From Caldisericia bacterium (GTDB lineage Bacteria > Caldisericota > Caldisericia > UBA6126): 6,026 nt of DNA. The notes beneath the pieces were generated by a model. That model ran no database searches and was not told the DNA's origin. It worked only from the letters and a program-made list of their open reading frames with translations. Shown one piece after another: positions 5,504-6,026 of this stretch (position 1 is its first letter; each line of letters opens with the position of its first letter). The DNA lies in NCBI GenBank assembly GCA_028708485.1, contig JAQVYZ010000072.1:1-6026 (forward strand). Reading direction: 5' to 3'. Position numbers and translations under genes: made by a program.

Positions 5504-6026
5504 TTAGCTTGGAAGATGTTGGATAAAATACGTTTTTAGAATATCAAGCAATACCATACAATTCGCCTGGGTTGCTTTTAATTCCAGTTGGAATTTCTCG
5601 ACTTGTACTGTTGATGCAAATCTCGATTTATCATTATAGGTCACAAAATCAAATGATTTCACGGATAGCTGAATAGGAAAAGCTTCTTTTGATGGGATTG
5701 GGACCTGTTCAAATTCATTAACAGTCAGAAATTTATAAGCAATCCAAATTTTCTGGTTGGAAAAGAGATAAAGATGCTTCCACTCTCTCTCCTCGCCAAC
5801 GAGATAATCACTGATAAAATACTTTTCAGGTTTAAAGGAAGTATCCAGCTTCTCGAATAATCCGATAATTAACTCAACTCGATCAATACTCTCCTGAGGG
5901 AGGGACAATCGCTTTTGGTAGAAACCAGTTGATTCTTGTATCATTTTTTGATTGATTCTTCCTGCACATCCTGATTTGAAGGTAATATTGTCCCCTTCGA
6001 CTGAAAAGTAAATCCCCACCAGTGCG
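5504..6026 (-). CDS. Hypothetical protein, N-terminus at or beyond window edge
   Basis: I do not recognise this protein. The visible frame runs from the right edge to a TAA at 5504-5506 and gives at least 171 residues from a GTG at 6017-6019; the frame stays open through CTG and GCA codons to the edge, so the true start may lie outside and no ribosome binding site can be judged. It is soluble, without membrane segments. The C-terminal half alternates beta-like stretches (KHLYLFSNQKIWIAYKFL, then FPIQLSVKSFDFVTY, then VQVEKFQLELKA) and ends in an amphipathic helix (CMVLLDILKTYFIQ), a pattern reminiscent of PH-like domains; this is inference from pattern only. It lies 10 nt upstream of mntP on the same strand, so the two are probably cotranscribed, which hints at but does not prove a role linked to metal or envelope stress. 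Confidence 0.75.
   Translation of the reverse strand, partial: ALVGIYFSVEGDNITFKSGCAGRINQKMIQESTGFYQKRLSLPQESIDRVELIIGLFEKLDTSFKPEKYFISDYLVGEEREWKHLYLFSNQKIWIAYKFLTVNEFEQVPIPSKEAFPIQLSVKSFDFVTYNDKSRFASTVQVEKFQLELKATQANCMVLLDILKTYFIQHLPS

Overview
The window carries four complete or nearly complete genes, one hypothetical gene that reaches the right edge, and one AT-rich intergenic region of about 600 bases. The moderate-to-low GC content, the strong AAGGAGG-type ribosome binding site and the mix of genes suggest a Bacillota (Firmicutes) genome with anaerobic or facultative metabolism. This is an inference; no rRNA or other lineage marker is present.

Layout: (1) Bases 1-2869 (+) hold the C-terminal four fifths of a single-chain pyruvate:ferredoxin/flavodoxin oxidoreductase (nifJ type), whose N-terminus lies off the left edge. 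(2) Bases 2875-2917 form a perfect 19-bp hairpin with an A-tract and a T-tract, a bidirectional terminator shared with the convergent next gene. (3) Bases 2930-3781 (-) encode a tryptophan-rich, multi-spanning membrane protein related to the TspO/MBR family. (4) Bases 3782-4380 contain no convincing gene. They hold a 39-bp palindrome built on GGGACAGGGGAC, a second interrupted hairpin, candidate promoters and a tandem 10-bp repeat. (5) Bases 4381-4947 (+) encode an NADPH-dependent FMN reductase-like flavoprotein. (6) Bases 4921-5493 (-) encode the MntP manganese exporter, whose 3' end overlaps the reductase gene by 27 bp. (7) Bases 5504-6026 (-) encode an unrecognised protein just upstream of mntP, probably in the same transcript.

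The genes do not form one pathway. Loose themes are anaerobic redox metabolism (pyruvate oxidation with low-potential electron carriers, flavin reduction) and metal or stress homeostasis (Mn export, TspO-like sensor). Transcription units appear to be nifJ alone or as the last gene of an operon, the TspO-like gene alone, the flavin reductase alone, and hypothetical-mntP as a pair. I see no defence system, CRISPR array, complete mobile element or RNA gene. The most notable non-coding feature is the 39-bp palindrome, which looks like a dispersed REP-type repeat rather than a terminator.
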